This document shows positions 42,444-51,447 of a stretch of 64,000 nt of DNA, in pieces; positions within the stretch are counted from its first letter, which is position 1, and the number at the start of each line of letters is the position of its first letter. The notes beneath the pieces are model-generated. The model did no database searches, had not been told where the DNA came from, and was given only the letters and a program-made list of their open reading frames with translations. Made by a program: the position numbers and the translations under genes. The stretch is from contig NZ_FYEY01000001.1 of assembly GCF_900187385.1 (NCBI RefSeq), positions 4,774,001 through 4,838,000 of the forward strand, read 5' to 3'. The DNA comes from Streptomyces sp. 2114.4 (GTDB taxonomy: Bacteria > Actinomycetota > Actinomycetes > Streptomycetales > Streptomycetaceae).

Positions 42444-43712
42444 GTGCAGCGGCGGTACTTGAGCCTGGCGGCGGTCATCACCACCACCATGACGCTGACT
42501 CTTACCGGCTGCGGCAGCGGCTCCGGTAGCGGCGACGACGTCACCCTCAAACTGATCGCGGCGGACTACGGCGACAGCCCGTCCAACAGCTCCCGGCACT
42601 ACTGGGACGAGCTCGCCCGCGCCTACGAGAAGAAGCACCCCGGCACCAAGATCGATGTCGAGGTCTACAGCTGGACGGACGTCGACAAGAAGGTCGAGGA
42701 CCTGGTCAAGGCCGGCCACGCACCCGACCTCGCCCAGATCGGCGCCTACGCCGACTACGCCGCCAAGGGCCAGCTCTACGGCGTCGACAAGCTGCTCAAC
42801 GTCACCACCCAGGCCGACTTCACCCCCTCCCTCGCGGAGGCCGGCGAATACAAGCGCGTCCAGTACGGCATGCCCTTCGGCGCCAGCACCCGGCGGCTCT
42901 TCTACAACAAGAAGCTGTTCGCCCAGGCCGGCATCGCCTCCCCGCCGCAGACCTGGGACGACATAGCCCATGACGCCCAGCTCCTGAAGGCTCGTGGCGT
43001 CAAGATGCCCTTCGCGCTGCCGCTCGGCCCGGAGGAGACCCAGGCCGAGACGATGCAGTGGATGCTCAGCGGTGGCGGCGGCTACACCGACAGCATCGGC
43101 AAGTACACGATCGACTCGCCGGAGAACGTCAAGACCTTCAAGTGGCTGAAGGAAAACCTCGTCGGCAAGGGTCTGACCGGCACCGACCCGGCCAAGCTCA
43201 ACCGCAAGGACGCCTTCCAGGACTTCGCCGACGGCAAGGTCGGCATGCTCAACGGCCACCCCACCCTGATGAAGCAGGCCGAGGCCAAGGGCATCGACTA
43301 CGGCAGCGTCGAACTCCCCGGCGCCAACGGCAAGGCCAAGGCCACCATGGGCGTCGCCGACTGGATGATGGCGTTCAAGCAGGGCGGCCACCGCGCCCAG
43401 GTCGGCAAGTTCCTCGACTTCGTCTACAGCGACAAGAACGTCGAGAAGTTCTCCGGCGACTACGGCCTGCTGCCGGTCACCACCTCCGCCTCCGAGGCGA
43501 TGCAGGCCGACGACGCGTACACCAAGCTGCACGGCTTCCTCAAGCAGCTCCCCAACGCCGAGTTCTACCCGGCGAACAAGACGTCCTGGCCGCTGATCTC
43601 CAAGACGGTCAAGGCCAAGATGGGCGCCGCGGTCGACCCCCGGGGCAACCCGGCCGGGGTGCTCACCGACATCCAGAACACCGCGGACGCCGCGGACAAC
43701 ACCGGCGAATGA
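42444..43712 (+). CDS. ABC-transporter extracellular sugar-binding lipoprotein (family 1 solute-binding)
   Basis: A 422-residue lipoprotein. A signal sequence ends in the lipobox LTLTGC, followed by a Gly/Ser linker. The mature part is a type-1 sugar-binding fold: YEKKHPGTKIDVEVYSW, PDLAQIGAYADYAAKGQL, FYNKKLFAQAGIASPPQTWDD, FADGKVGMLNGHPTL. No permease or ATPase gene is adjacent, so it is an orphan binding protein sharing a membrane complex made elsewhere. Divergence from ROK-nagA across dre-like sites suggests an amino-sugar or chito-oligosaccharide ligand. GTG 42444 has AAAGGG upstream. Confidence 0.9.
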   Translation: MQRRYLSLAAVITTTMTLTLTGCGSGSGSGDDVTLKLIAADYGDSPSNSSRHYWDELARAYEKKHPGTKIDVEVYSWTDVDKKVEDLVKAGHAPDLAQIGAYADYAAKGQLYGVDKLLNVTTQADFTPSLAEAGEYKRVQYGMPFGASTRRLFYNKKLFAQAGIASPPQTWDDIAHDAQLLKARGVKMPFALPLGPEETQAETMQWMLSGGGGYTDSIGKYTIDSPENVKTFKWLKENLVGKGLTGTDPAKLNRKDAFQDFADGKVGMLNGHPTLMKQAEAKGIDYGSVELPGANGKAKATMGVADWMMAFKQGGHRAQVGKFLDFVYSDKNVEKFSGDYGLLPVTTSASEAMQADDAYTKLHGFLKQLPNAEFYPANKTSWPLISKTVKAKMGAAVDPRGNPAGVLTDIQNTADAADNTGE

Positions 43713-43848
43713 CGGCGGGGGCGCGGGTGCGGGAGAGAAGGCGGGCCGACGGGGTCGGGCCGGTGGGGTGCCCTCGCCCCGGCCGTCCCGGTCCGGCCGG
43801 GGCGAGGGGCCGGGCCCGGTCCGACCGTGCGCTTATCGTGGAAGCGTG

Positions 43849-44157
43849 ATGACGGGCGGTACGGAAGGCACGGGCGGCGCGGAAGCCACGGGCGGCCCGG
43901 AAGGGACGGGTGGCCCGGCCGGTGCGAGCGCCGCGGGGCTGACCGCCCAGGACGAGGCGGTGCTCGCCGTCGAACGCCGCTCCTGGCCGGGCCCCGGCCC
44001 CAAGGAGCGCGCCATCCGCGAACAGCTCGGTATCTCCCCGACCCGCTACTACCAACTCCTCAACGCGCTCCTGGACGACCCCCGCGCGCTCGCCCACGAT
44101 CCCGTCACGGTCAACCGCCTGCGCCGCGTCCGTGACGCCCGCCGCGCCCGCCGCTGA
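43849..44157 (+). CDS. DUF3263 protein
   Basis: A 102-residue protein. After about 30 Gly/Thr-rich residues comes the DUF3263 block: LTAQDEAVLAVERRSWPGPG and IREQLGISPTRYYQLLNALL, which has a helix-turn-helix look, with a basic end (RLRRVRDARRARR). Function unknown; the fold suggests nucleic-acid binding. GGAAG precedes ATG 43849. Conserved in this position in Streptomyces. Confidence 0.85.
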   Translation: MTGGTEGTGGAEATGGPEGTGGPAGASAAGLTAQDEAVLAVERRSWPGPGPKERAIREQLGISPTRYYQLLNALLDDPRALAHDPVTVNRLRRVRDARRARR

Positions 44158-44344
44158 CCCCGGCGCCCGCCGCTGACGCAGCCGCCGGCGGCTGACCTCG
44201 ACGGCCGACACGGGCGTCCGCCGCCGAGAGAGCTGCCCGCCGCTGACACGGGCGCCCACCGCGCCGTCCTGGTGCGCCCCCGCACCCTCCCGGCCCTCGT
44301 GGAGGTACCCCCGCCGCCCGCCGTCCGCCGGTAGGGTCGGCGCC

Positions 44345-45241
44345 ATGGGCAGCCCCCCGAACGCCGCGCCGCACTCCCAGCCGACACCCGGACCCGGATC
44401 CGTACCGACCCCGCGCACCGCTGCCGGCCGCGACGGCCTCGCCGCGCTGCTGGCCCACCCGGAACGCGCCGTCATCGCCCTCGACTTCGACGGCACCCTC
44501 GCCGATATCGTCCCCGACCCGGAGAAGGCCCGCGCCCATGACGGTGCCGTCGCCGCCCTCGGCCGCCTGGCGCCCCGGCTGCGCGCCGCCGCGGTGATCA
44601 CCGGCCGCCCGGCCACCGTCGCGGTCCGCCTCGGCGGCTTCGCCGAGGCGCCGGGCCTGGACCATCTCACCGTCCTCGGCCACTACGGCGCCGAGCGCTG
44701 GGAAGCCGCCACCGGCACCGTCCACGCGCCCGCCCCGCCCCCCGGCATCGCCGCCATACAGGCCGAGCTCCCCGGCGTCCTGGATGCCTCCGGCGTCTGG
44801 CACGGCACCTGGGTCGAGACCGCCATCGAGCGCAAGGGCGGCCGCGCCATCGCCGTCCACACCCGCCGCGCCACCGACCCCCAGGGCGCCTTCGACCAGC
44901 TGCGCGGCCCGCTCACCGCGCTCGCCGAACGCCACGGCCTGATCGTCGAGCCGGGCCGCCTCGTCCTGGAACTCCGCCCGCCGGGCATGGACAAGGGCGT
45001 AGCCCTGGCCGACTGGGTCCGCGAGACCGGCGCCACCACCGTCCTGTACGCCGGCGACGACCTGGGCGACCTGGCGGCCTTCGCGGCCGTCGAAGAGCTG
45101 CGCTCCGACGGCCTGGGCGGCGTCCTGGTGTGCAGCGGCAGCAACGAGGTCGCCGAGCTGGCCGACCGCGCCGACCTGGTGGTCGACGGCCCGACCGGAG
45201 TCGTCGCCCTGCTCGCCGCCCTGGCCGACCGCCTGGGCTGA
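44345..45241 (+). CDS. otsB: trehalose-6-phosphate phosphatase
   Basis: A 298-residue HAD-superfamily phosphatase that dephosphorylates trehalose-6-P. Motif I is IALDFDGTLADIVPDPEKA (nucleophile and acid Asp); VITGRPATVAVRLGG follows; the C-terminal motif is YAGDDLGDLAAFAAV. HYGAERWEA is characteristic of OtsB. It faces the synthase otsA, with 129 bases between the convergent stops. Confidence 0.93.
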   Translation: MGSPPNAAPHSQPTPGPGSVPTPRTAAGRDGLAALLAHPERAVIALDFDGTLADIVPDPEKARAHDGAVAALGRLAPRLRAAAVITGRPATVAVRLGGFAEAPGLDHLTVLGHYGAERWEAATGTVHAPAPPPGIAAIQAELPGVLDASGVWHGTWVETAIERKGGRAIAVHTRRATDPQGAFDQLRGPLTALAERHGLIVEPGRLVLELRPPGMDKGVALADWVRETGATTVLYAGDDLGDLAAFAAVEELRSDGLGGVLVCSGSNEVAELADRADLVVDGPTGVVALLAALADRLG

Positions 45242-45370
45242 ATCACCTCGACGTCCCGCACGGCAACCCTGGCGCTTGATCCTCTTCCCGGGCCCCTGGC
45301 CGGGACCAACGGCCGCCGCAGCGGACACGTCAGCGCGGGTCCCGCCTCCCGCCTGCCGGGCCTCTGCCTC

Positions 45371-46816
45371 CTACAGCGCCCGCAGCGCCTGCAACTGCTC
45401 CAGGAACCACTGCGCCGGCGGCAGCGCCGTGGCGGCAGCGGCCAGCCGCGCCGTGCGCTCGCCGCGTTCCCCGGCGTCCATCGTCAGCGCCTCGTGCAGC
45501 ACCCGCGCGGTGTCGCTGACGTCGTACGGATTGACCGTGAGGGCGTCCTTGCCCAGTTCCTCGTGCGCCCCGGCCTCCCGGGAGAGCACCAGCACACAGC
45601 CCTGGTCGGAGACCACCGGGATCTCCTTCGCGACCAGGTTCATTCCGTCCCGGATCGGGTTGACCAGCGCCACGTCCGCCAGCCGGTACGCGGCCAGCGA
45701 GCGCGCGAAGTCATCCTTCACATGCAGCTCGACCGGTTGCCAACTCTCCGTGCCGTACTCGGCGTTGATCTCCTCGGCGAGCCGTCCGACCTGCGCCGTG
45801 TACTCCCGGTAGACGGCCAGGTCCTGGCGCGAGGGGTAGGCGAAGGCGACATGCACGACACGCTCGTGCCATGACGGGTGCCCGGCCAGGAGCTCGCGGT
45901 AGGCGAGCAGCCCCCGCACGATGTTCTTCGACAGCTCCGTCCGGTCCACCCGCACGACGGTCTTGCGCGCCGCCCCGTCGGGCCCCGTGCCGATCTGTTC
46001 CCGCAGGGCGGCCATCCGCTCGTGGACGTCCGCCCGCTGCGACCGCTCGCGCAGGAACCCGGCGTCCGCCCCGAGCCCGTGCACACCGATCCGGGTGCTC
46101 TCGGTGCCGCCGGTCACCTCGGCGCAGCAGGCGCGGAACGCGTTCGCCCAGCGGTGGGTGAGGAACCCCAGCCGGTCGGCGCCCAGCATCCCCCGCAACA
46201 ACTGCTCGGCGATGTCGTCCGGCAGTATCCGGAAGTACTCCGGCGGCGCCCATGGCGTGTGCGAGAAATGGGCGATCCGTACGTCGGGCCGCAGCGCCCG
46301 CAGCATCCCCGGGACCAGGGAAAGGTGGTAGTCCTGCACCAGCACCGCCGCACCCGCGGCGGCCTCGTCGGCGAGCGCCTGGGCGAAAGTGCGGTTGTAG
46401 GCCTCGTACGACGCCCACTGCGCCCGGAACTCCGCGTCGAAGACGGGCTCCAGCGGTGTCTGGTACAGCATGTGGTGGACGAACCACAGCACGGAGTTCG
46501 CGATGCCGTTGTAGGCGGCGGCATGCACCTCGGCCGGAATGCCCAGCATCCGCACCCGCTGCCCGCCGGTGTCCCCCGGCTCCAGCGCACCACCCGTCCG
46601 CCGTACGGCCTCCCGGTCCCCGTCACCGAGCGCCGCACACACCCACACCGCATCCACATCGGGCCCGATGGCCGACAGCCCGGACACCAGCCCGCCCCCG
46701 CCCCGCTTCGCGGTGAGCGTGCCGTCCTCCGCCAGGCCGTAGGAGACCGGCCCGCGATTGGACGCAACAAGAACCTCGGCCCCCACAGGGGCAGCCGCAC
46801 TGCGCTCGGACACCAT
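45371..46816 (-). CDS. otsA: trehalose-6-phosphate synthase
   Basis: A 481-residue GT20 glycosyltransferase that joins UDP- or GDP-glucose to glucose-6-P. Visible blocks are VASNRGPVSYG and the glycine loop KRGGGGLVSGL, QDYHLSLVPGMLR, FSHTPWAPPEYFRILP, VRVDRTELSKNI and NPIRDGMNLVAKE with the sugar-nucleotide-binding Asp. ATG 46816 is the only convincing start (MVSERSAAAPVGAEVLVASN), though no strong ribosome site is seen. With otsB it makes trehalose, a spore and osmotic protectant. Confidence 0.93.
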   Translation of the reverse strand: MVSERSAAAPVGAEVLVASNRGPVSYGLAEDGTLTAKRGGGGLVSGLSAIGPDVDAVWVCAALGDGDREAVRRTGGALEPGDTGGQRVRMLGIPAEVHAAAYNGIANSVLWFVHHMLYQTPLEPVFDAEFRAQWASYEAYNRTFAQALADEAAAGAAVLVQDYHLSLVPGMLRALRPDVRIAHFSHTPWAPPEYFRILPDDIAEQLLRGMLGADRLGFLTHRWANAFRACCAEVTGGTESTRIGVHGLGADAGFLRERSQRADVHERMAALREQIGTGPDGAARKTVVRVDRTELSKNIVRGLLAYRELLAGHPSWHERVVHVAFAYPSRQDLAVYREYTAQVGRLAEEINAEYGTESWQPVELHVKDDFARSLAAYRLADVALVNPIRDGMNLVAKEIPVVSDQGCVLVLSREAGAHEELGKDALTVNPYDVSDTARVLHEALTMDAGERGERTARLAAAATALPPAQWFLEQLQALRAL

Positions 46817-47087
46817 GTCGCGACAGTAACCCGCCACGGATCCGCGCAAACGTACGGAAGCGGCCAAGAGACGCGGCCGGGTGACCACTCCTCGTGTGCT
46901 CACCTCGGAGGGGCTTGCCGAGGCCCGCAAGGGTGCCGGGGTCTTCGTGCGGGCGTTCCAGCCGGTCCGGCGCCGTGGCGTCCCGCGGCTGGCTCGGGAG
47001 CAATGGGGTGAGGGACGGTCGGTCTGGTCGGCCGATGTCCCGGACCGTGACCTGGTGGACGCCGCGCCGCACAGTCCGGAACGGGGA
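46817..47087. other. intergenic stretch upstream of otsA
   Basis: About 270 bases holding the otsA promoter and, at its right edge, the terminator of the secreted-protein gene. A short GCCTCGGC/GCCGAGGC-like pair lies near 46905-46925. No supported coding sequence. Confidence 0.45.
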
Positions 47088-47135
47088 GCGCCCCCGGTTC
47101 CTGGCCGGTTCGGGCAGGCCAGGGACCGGGGGCGC
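47088..47135 (-). terminator. strong hairpin terminator
   Basis: 19-bp arms 47088-47106 and 47117-47135 with one G-U pair and a 10-base loop, 39 bases past the stop of the secreted-protein gene on the minus strand. Confidence 0.75.
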
Positions 47136-47174
47136 AGTGGTGGTGACGCGTGCCCTCCGCGGTGGGCGGGGGGA

Positions 47175-47783
47175 TCAGTCGAGTTCGACGCCCATGTTGT
47201 GGGCGAAGTCCTGCCACTTTTCGAGGGCGAAGCGCTTGTTGAGCGAGTCGGGCACGCTCGGGTGGGTGACGTAGCCCTCGACATGGAGCTCCAGGTAGCC
47301 CTTGGAGCCTGTGTAGAAGTTGAAGTAGACCTTCGAGCCCTGGCCGTCGAAGTGGCCCTTCTCCGCGGTGAAGTACCAGGCGTTCTTCATGCTGCCGAGG
47401 CCGTGGTAGCGCACCGGAGCGTCCTTGCAGGCGAAGAAGGCGGCGCAGGCCTCAAGGTTGAGGCGCTGGTTCTCCTTCGGGAACTTCTTGGGCGCCCCCT
47501 TGACGGGGAACGTGCAGTTGAAGCAGTGCTTCAGCGACTGCATCGCCTTGGCCGGGCTCACCCTGAGGCCCGGGTAGTGCGCGTTGTTGGGCTTGACGGT
47601 GAAGCGCTCGTCGTACAGCTTGCGCAGGCCCGCCGCCGCGACCTCGGTGCCCGCGGAGGTGGCGGCAGCCTTGGTCACGGGCTGCTGCGCCGAGTCGGCC
47701 GACTGCGCCTGAGCGGGCGTCGCAGTGGCCAGCACCCCCACTGCCGTCACGGCGGTGAGGATCTTCCCCGTAGAGATACGCAT
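47175..47783 (-). CDS. secreted protein of unknown function
   Basis: A 202-residue protein with a Sec signal peptide (MRISTGKILTAVTAVGVLA, cleavage after ATPAQA). The mature part holds four Cys (KHCFNCTFP, LEACAAFFACKD), suitable for two disulfides, and aromatic C-terminal strands (VYFNFYTGSKGYLELHVEGY). I recognise no family. GGGGGAAG lies upstream of the ATG. Gene order suggests it is conserved among some Streptomyces, but I cannot assign a role. Confidence 0.78.
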   Translation of the reverse strand: MRISTGKILTAVTAVGVLATATPAQAQSADSAQQPVTKAAATSAGTEVAAAGLRKLYDERFTVKPNNAHYPGLRVSPAKAMQSLKHCFNCTFPVKGAPKKFPKENQRLNLEACAAFFACKDAPVRYHGLGSMKNAWYFTAEKGHFDGQGSKVYFNFYTGSKGYLELHVEGYVTHPSVPDSLNKRFALEKWQDFAHNMGVELD

Positions 47784-48030
47784 GAACAGACTTCCCCCTG
47801 GTCAGATCGGAATGATCAAGAACGCTGCCACCCTAATAGGCCCGACTACTCGCTGGTAAGCGAATATGGGTTTCCCTCCTGGGACTTCGGGGAGGTGGGC
47901 CGCCTGACACCCGGATCCGCCAGGTCAGAGGGCTGGGGTCGGCATCGGCGACACGCCCGGGGTGCGGCTTCGGATGCCGTCACCCGTCAGCCGTCACCCG
48001 CCAGCCGTGGAGGCCGAGGGGTGCCGGCCC

Positions 48031-48993
48031 TCACGCCGCCCGCCGCTCCGCGTACTCCGGGATTTCGGCCATCGGCGGACGCTCCTCGGTGTCCACGTCC
48101 GTCGTGCGGGGGACGAAGCCGTCGGTGCCGCGGTCGAACTGGGTGAGCCGGGGGCGTACCAAGTGGCCGCGTGCCAGGCGGAGTTGGGCGGTGCGGTAGA
48201 TCGCGGCGGCCATTCGGCCGAGGGCCTGGCCGTCCTGGTGGCGGTGTTTGCGGACGCCGACGTCGACCTGGGCGAGGGCGTCGAGGCCGACGGTGTGCAG
48301 GGCGTCGACGAGCAGGCCGAGCTCGACGCCGTAGCCGACGGGGAAGGGGAGGCGTTCCAGGAGGGAGCGGCGGGCCGCGTACTCGCCGCCCAGCGGCTGG
48401 ACGAAGCCGGCCAGCTGCGGCCAGTGCAGGTTCAGCAGCGGGCGGGCGACCAGCTCGGTGACCCGGCCGCCCTGGCCGGCGCCGGCGCCCTCGGTGCCGG
48501 TCTCCAGCGGGCGGTCGTACATCGCCTTCACGAACTGGATGTCCGGATCGGTCAGCAGCGGGCCGACGATCCCAAAGACGAAGGCGGCGGAGAATTCGCG
48601 CAGGTCGGCGTCGATGAAGCAGACGATGTCGCCGGTGGTGGCCAGCAGGGAGCGCCACAGCACCTCGCCCTTGCCGGGGAGGGCCGGCAGCCGCGGCAGG
48701 ACGCTGTCGCGGGGGACCACCCGGGCGCCGGCCGCCGCGGCGACCTCGGCGGTCCGGTCGGTGGAGCCGGAGTCCAGCACGATCAGCTCATCGACGAGCG
48801 GGACCGGCCCGGTCATCAGTTCGGCGCGGATCACCGCCACGATCGCCCCGACGGTGGCCTCCTCGTCGAGCGCCGGCAGGACGACACTGACCGTGCGGCC
48901 CGACTGGTGCTTCGCCTCCAGCAGCTGCCCCAGCGGGCGGTCCGCGGCGGACCAGGAGCGGCTGCTCAGCCAGCGCTCCACCTCTTCCAGCAC
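48031..48993 (-). CDS. gpgS: glucosyl-3-phosphoglycerate synthase
   Basis: A 320-residue GT81/GT2-type transferase. Motifs are VSVVLPALDEEATVGAIV, LIVLDSGSTDRTAEVAA and the metal-binding FIDADLREFSAAFV (D-x-D), plus a C-terminal acceptor region with LGGEYAARRSLLERL. It joins glucose from NDP-glucose to 3-phosphoglycerate, the first step to glucosylglycerate, and in mycobacteria to methylglucose lipopolysaccharide. Lying beside trehalose genes, it may contribute to compatible-solute production. Confidence 0.88.
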   Translation of the reverse strand: MLEEVERWLSSRSWSAADRPLGQLLEAKHQSGRTVSVVLPALDEEATVGAIVAVIRAELMTGPVPLVDELIVLDSGSTDRTAEVAAAAGARVVPRDSVLPRLPALPGKGEVLWRSLLATTGDIVCFIDADLREFSAAFVFGIVGPLLTDPDIQFVKAMYDRPLETGTEGAGAGQGGRVTELVARPLLNLHWPQLAGFVQPLGGEYAARRSLLERLPFPVGYGVELGLLVDALHTVGLDALAQVDVGVRKHRHQDGQALGRMAAAIYRTAQLRLARGHLVRPRLTQFDRGTDGFVPRTTDVDTEERPPMAEIPEYAERRAA

Positions 48994-49163
48994 GTCTACG
49001 ACTCCTCGGTCGCCGCCGGATCGGCGGCCTTGTGATCCATCTCGCGGTTCGGACGACTATCTCAACCGTCAGTGCCGTCGGTTACAGTCTTGAACAACGC
49101 GGATGACCGTCGCATGTCGGGGTCCGCGCCACAAACGCCTGGGTTTCGGCCCAGCGCCATACC

Positions 49164-49290
49164 GCTCATCCAGAGGGGCAGAGGGATACGGCCCGTTGAA
49201 GCCCCGGCAACCCTCCAGCCGGTCTTGCCGCAAGGACGCTGACGTCCCGCGCGCGAGGCTCCCGGCTAGGGAAGGTGCCAAATCCGTCTC
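49164..49290 (+). ncRNA. SAM-I riboswitch (S-box) upstream of thrC
   Basis: The conserved S-box core is readable: CTCATCCAGAGGGGCAGAGG, then GGCCC, TGAAGCC, GGCAACC and CAGCC, then after a variable P3/P4 region AAGGTGCCAAATCC. The order and spacing match the P1-P2a-kink-turn-J1/2 layout of SAM-I aptamers. It lies about 50 bases upstream of the thrC start, so S-adenosylmethionine should lower thrC expression. Paired strands CGTCTCGTGG and CGCGAGG past the aptamer may form the expression platform. Confidence 0.92.
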
Positions 49291-49338
49291 GTGGCGAGAT
49301 TCGCCGCGAGGAAGATGAGGAGAAAGGGCCTCGCCTCC

Positions 49339-50622
49339 ATGGCTGTGCAAGTCACCGAAAACACCCCCACCGTCGCTCTGGGCCCCGCTGTCGCGCTGTC
49401 CTGCCGCGAGTGCGGACAGCGCAATCCGCTCGGCCCGATCTTCGCGTGCCAGGACTGTTTCGGGCCGCTCGAAGTCGCGTACGACCTGCCGAGCGGCGAC
49501 CCCGAGGGCCTGAAGAAGCAGATCGAGGCCGGTCCGGACAACATCTGGCGCTACGCCCCGCTGCTGCCCGTCCCCGCCGACGTGGCCGACAAGCCCAACC
49601 TGAACCCCGGCTTCACCAAGCTCGTCCAGGCCGACCGGCTCGCCGCCGAGCTGGGCGTCACCGGCGGTCTGTACGTCAAGGACGACTCGGGCAACCCGAC
49701 GCACTCCTTCAAGGACCGCGTCGTGGCGATCGCCGTCGAGGCCGCCCGCGCCTTCGGCTTCACCACCCTCTCCTGCTCCTCGACCGGCAACCTCGCCGGT
49801 GCGGTCGGCGCCGCGGCGCGCCGGGCCGGCTTCAAGTCCTGCGTGTTCATCCCGCACGACCTGGAGGCCGGCAAGGTCGTCATGGCCGCGGTCTACGGCG
49901 GTGACCTGGTCGGCATCGAGGGCAACTACGACGACGTCAACCGCTTCTGCTCCGAGCTCATCGGCGACCCGCTGGGCGAGGGCTGGGGCTTCGTCAACGT
50001 CAATCTGCGCCCCTACTACGGCGAGGGTTCCAAGACCCTGGCGTACGAGATCTGCGAGCAGCTGGGCTGGCGGCTCCCGGACCAGATCGTCATCCCGATC
50101 GCGTCCGGCTCGCAGCTCACGAAGATCGACAAGGGACTCAAGGAGCTGATCGCCCTCGGCCTGGTCGAGGACAAGCCGTACAAGATCTTCGGCGCCCAGG
50201 CGGAGGGCTGCTCCCCGGTGTCCGCGGCCTTCAAGGCCGGGCACGACGTGGTCCGCCCGCAGAAGCCGAAGACCATCGCCAAGTCGCTGGCGATCGGCAA
50301 CCCGGCCGACGGCCCGTACGTGCTCGACATCGCCCGCCGTACGGGCGGCGCGGTCGAGGACGTCAACGACGAGCAGATCGTGGACGCGATCAAGCTGCTG
50401 GCCAGGACGGAAGGCATCTTCGCGGAGACCGCGGGCGGCGTGACCGTCGGCGTGACCAAGAAGCTGATCGAGGACGGCGTGCTCGACCCGTCCCTGACCA
50501 CCGTCGTCCTGAACACCGGTGACGGCCTCAAGACGCTGGACGCGGTCGCCCCGACCTCCGGGCCCACGGCCACGATCCGTCCGGACCTGGACGCGTTCCG
50601 CGCGGCCGGCCTGGCCGGCTGA
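49339..50622 (+). CDS. thrC: threonine synthase
   Basis: A 427-residue PLP enzyme converting O-phosphohomoserine to threonine. The N-terminal LSCRECGQRNPLGPIFACQDC is a four-Cys zinc-like motif seen in actinobacterial ThrC. The PLP lysine lies in NPTHSFKDRVVAIA, and SSTGNLAGAVGAAARRAG and PIASGSQLTKI bind phosphate. ATG 49339 gives the usual start; the upstream frame runs through the riboswitch platform. Phosphohomoserine is a branch point with methionine, which makes SAM control plausible. Confidence 0.95.
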   Translation: MAVQVTENTPTVALGPAVALSCRECGQRNPLGPIFACQDCFGPLEVAYDLPSGDPEGLKKQIEAGPDNIWRYAPLLPVPADVADKPNLNPGFTKLVQADRLAAELGVTGGLYVKDDSGNPTHSFKDRVVAIAVEAARAFGFTTLSCSSTGNLAGAVGAAARRAGFKSCVFIPHDLEAGKVVMAAVYGGDLVGIEGNYDDVNRFCSELIGDPLGEGWGFVNVNLRPYYGEGSKTLAYEICEQLGWRLPDQIVIPIASGSQLTKIDKGLKELIALGLVEDKPYKIFGAQAEGCSPVSAAFKAGHDVVRPQKPKTIAKSLAIGNPADGPYVLDIARRTGGAVEDVNDEQIVDAIKLLARTEGIFAETAGGVTVGVTKKLIEDGVLDPSLTTVVLNTGDGLKTLDAVAPTSGPTATIRPDLDAFRAAGLAG

Positions 50623-50745
50623 GGCCGCCGGCCCCGTCCGCGCACGGGGCCGGGCCACCTCCGCCGCGAGGCTGCCGACCCGTCCGCCACGAGGCCGCGC
50701 CACCGTCCCCGAACTCGTACTCCGCAACACCCGGAAGGCAGAACC

Positions 50746-51024
50746 ATGAGCGTGAAGGTCCGCATCCCCACCATTCTCCGCACGTACACCGGCGGCCAGG
50801 CCGAGGTCGCCGCCGAGGGCGCGACCCTCTCCGAGGTGATCGCCGACCTGGAGCAGAACCACCAGGGCATCGCCGCCCGGGTGCTCGACGACGCCGGCAA
50901 GCTGCGCCGCTTCGTGAACGTCTACGTCAACGACGACGACGTGCGCTTCGAGCAGGGTCTGGAGACGCCGACCCCGGACGGTGCGGGAGTCTCGATCATT
51001 CCGGCGGTGGCCGGAGGCTGCTGA
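50746..51024 (+). CDS. cysO: CysO-like MoaD/ThiS sulfur-carrier protein with a C-terminal GGC
   Basis: A 92-residue beta-grasp protein very like CysO (VRIPTILRTYTGGQAEV, LRRFVNVYVNDDDVRFEQGL, IIPAVAGGC). CysO supplies sulfide as a thiocarboxylate for cysteine synthesis by CysM. Here the diglycine is followed by one extra Cys, so a JAMM-type (Mec+/QbsD-like) protease would have to trim it before activation, as with QbsE. GGAAGG lies 9 bases upstream; thrC is 123 bases upstream on the same strand. Confidence 0.9.
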   Translation: MSVKVRIPTILRTYTGGQAEVAAEGATLSEVIADLEQNHQGIAARVLDDAGKLRRFVNVYVNDDDVRFEQGLETPTPDGAGVSIIPAVAGGC

Positions 51025-51052
51025 TTTGCGCCAATTCTTGGCCTGCTTGACC

Positions 51053-51092
51053 GGAATTGCCCCGTCCGCCAGAAAGCGGACGGGGCAATTCC
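51053..51092 (+). terminator. intrinsic terminator after cysO
   Basis: Arms GGAATTGCCCCGTCCGC and its perfect complement enclose a 6-base loop (51070-51075), 29 bases after the cysO stop. Confidence 0.88.
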
Positions 51093-51447
51093 ATGTTGTG
51101 AAAGGAGATACCATTGGGGTGATACCCCTCCGCTATAGCGCGTGCGTGTGCCGAACGCATATGAGATCGCGATCAGTTGTGCCCAAAGTGTGGGCAACAT
51201 TTGTCGCTTAGGTGAGCTATGCCCGGCCCGACTTGCCCGGGAGAACCGGGATTTCGCCGCATATAGCCGATTCTCCGGCCCCAGAATTCTCGTCCGATTG
51301 ACCTGTTGCGCTGGGCATCTGTGCAGATACATTCAGCGGCGGTCGACGCGTTCCGGCGCACACCCCACAGGGCTTTCATGGGGTGAGGTCTGACCCGGGT
51401 CCGCGGAGTGCGGTCCTGCGCAAGGGCCAGTAATAGGGGAGTTAGGC
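51093..51447. promoter_or_regulatory. long upstream region of the cold-shock gene
   Basis: About 355 bases without a supported gene, less GC-rich than the surroundings. A small hairpin (GGGGT-gat-ACCCC) lies at 51116-51128. Cold-shock genes often carry long regulatory 5' leaders, so part of this may be transcribed; I see no exact promoter. Confidence 0.4.
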
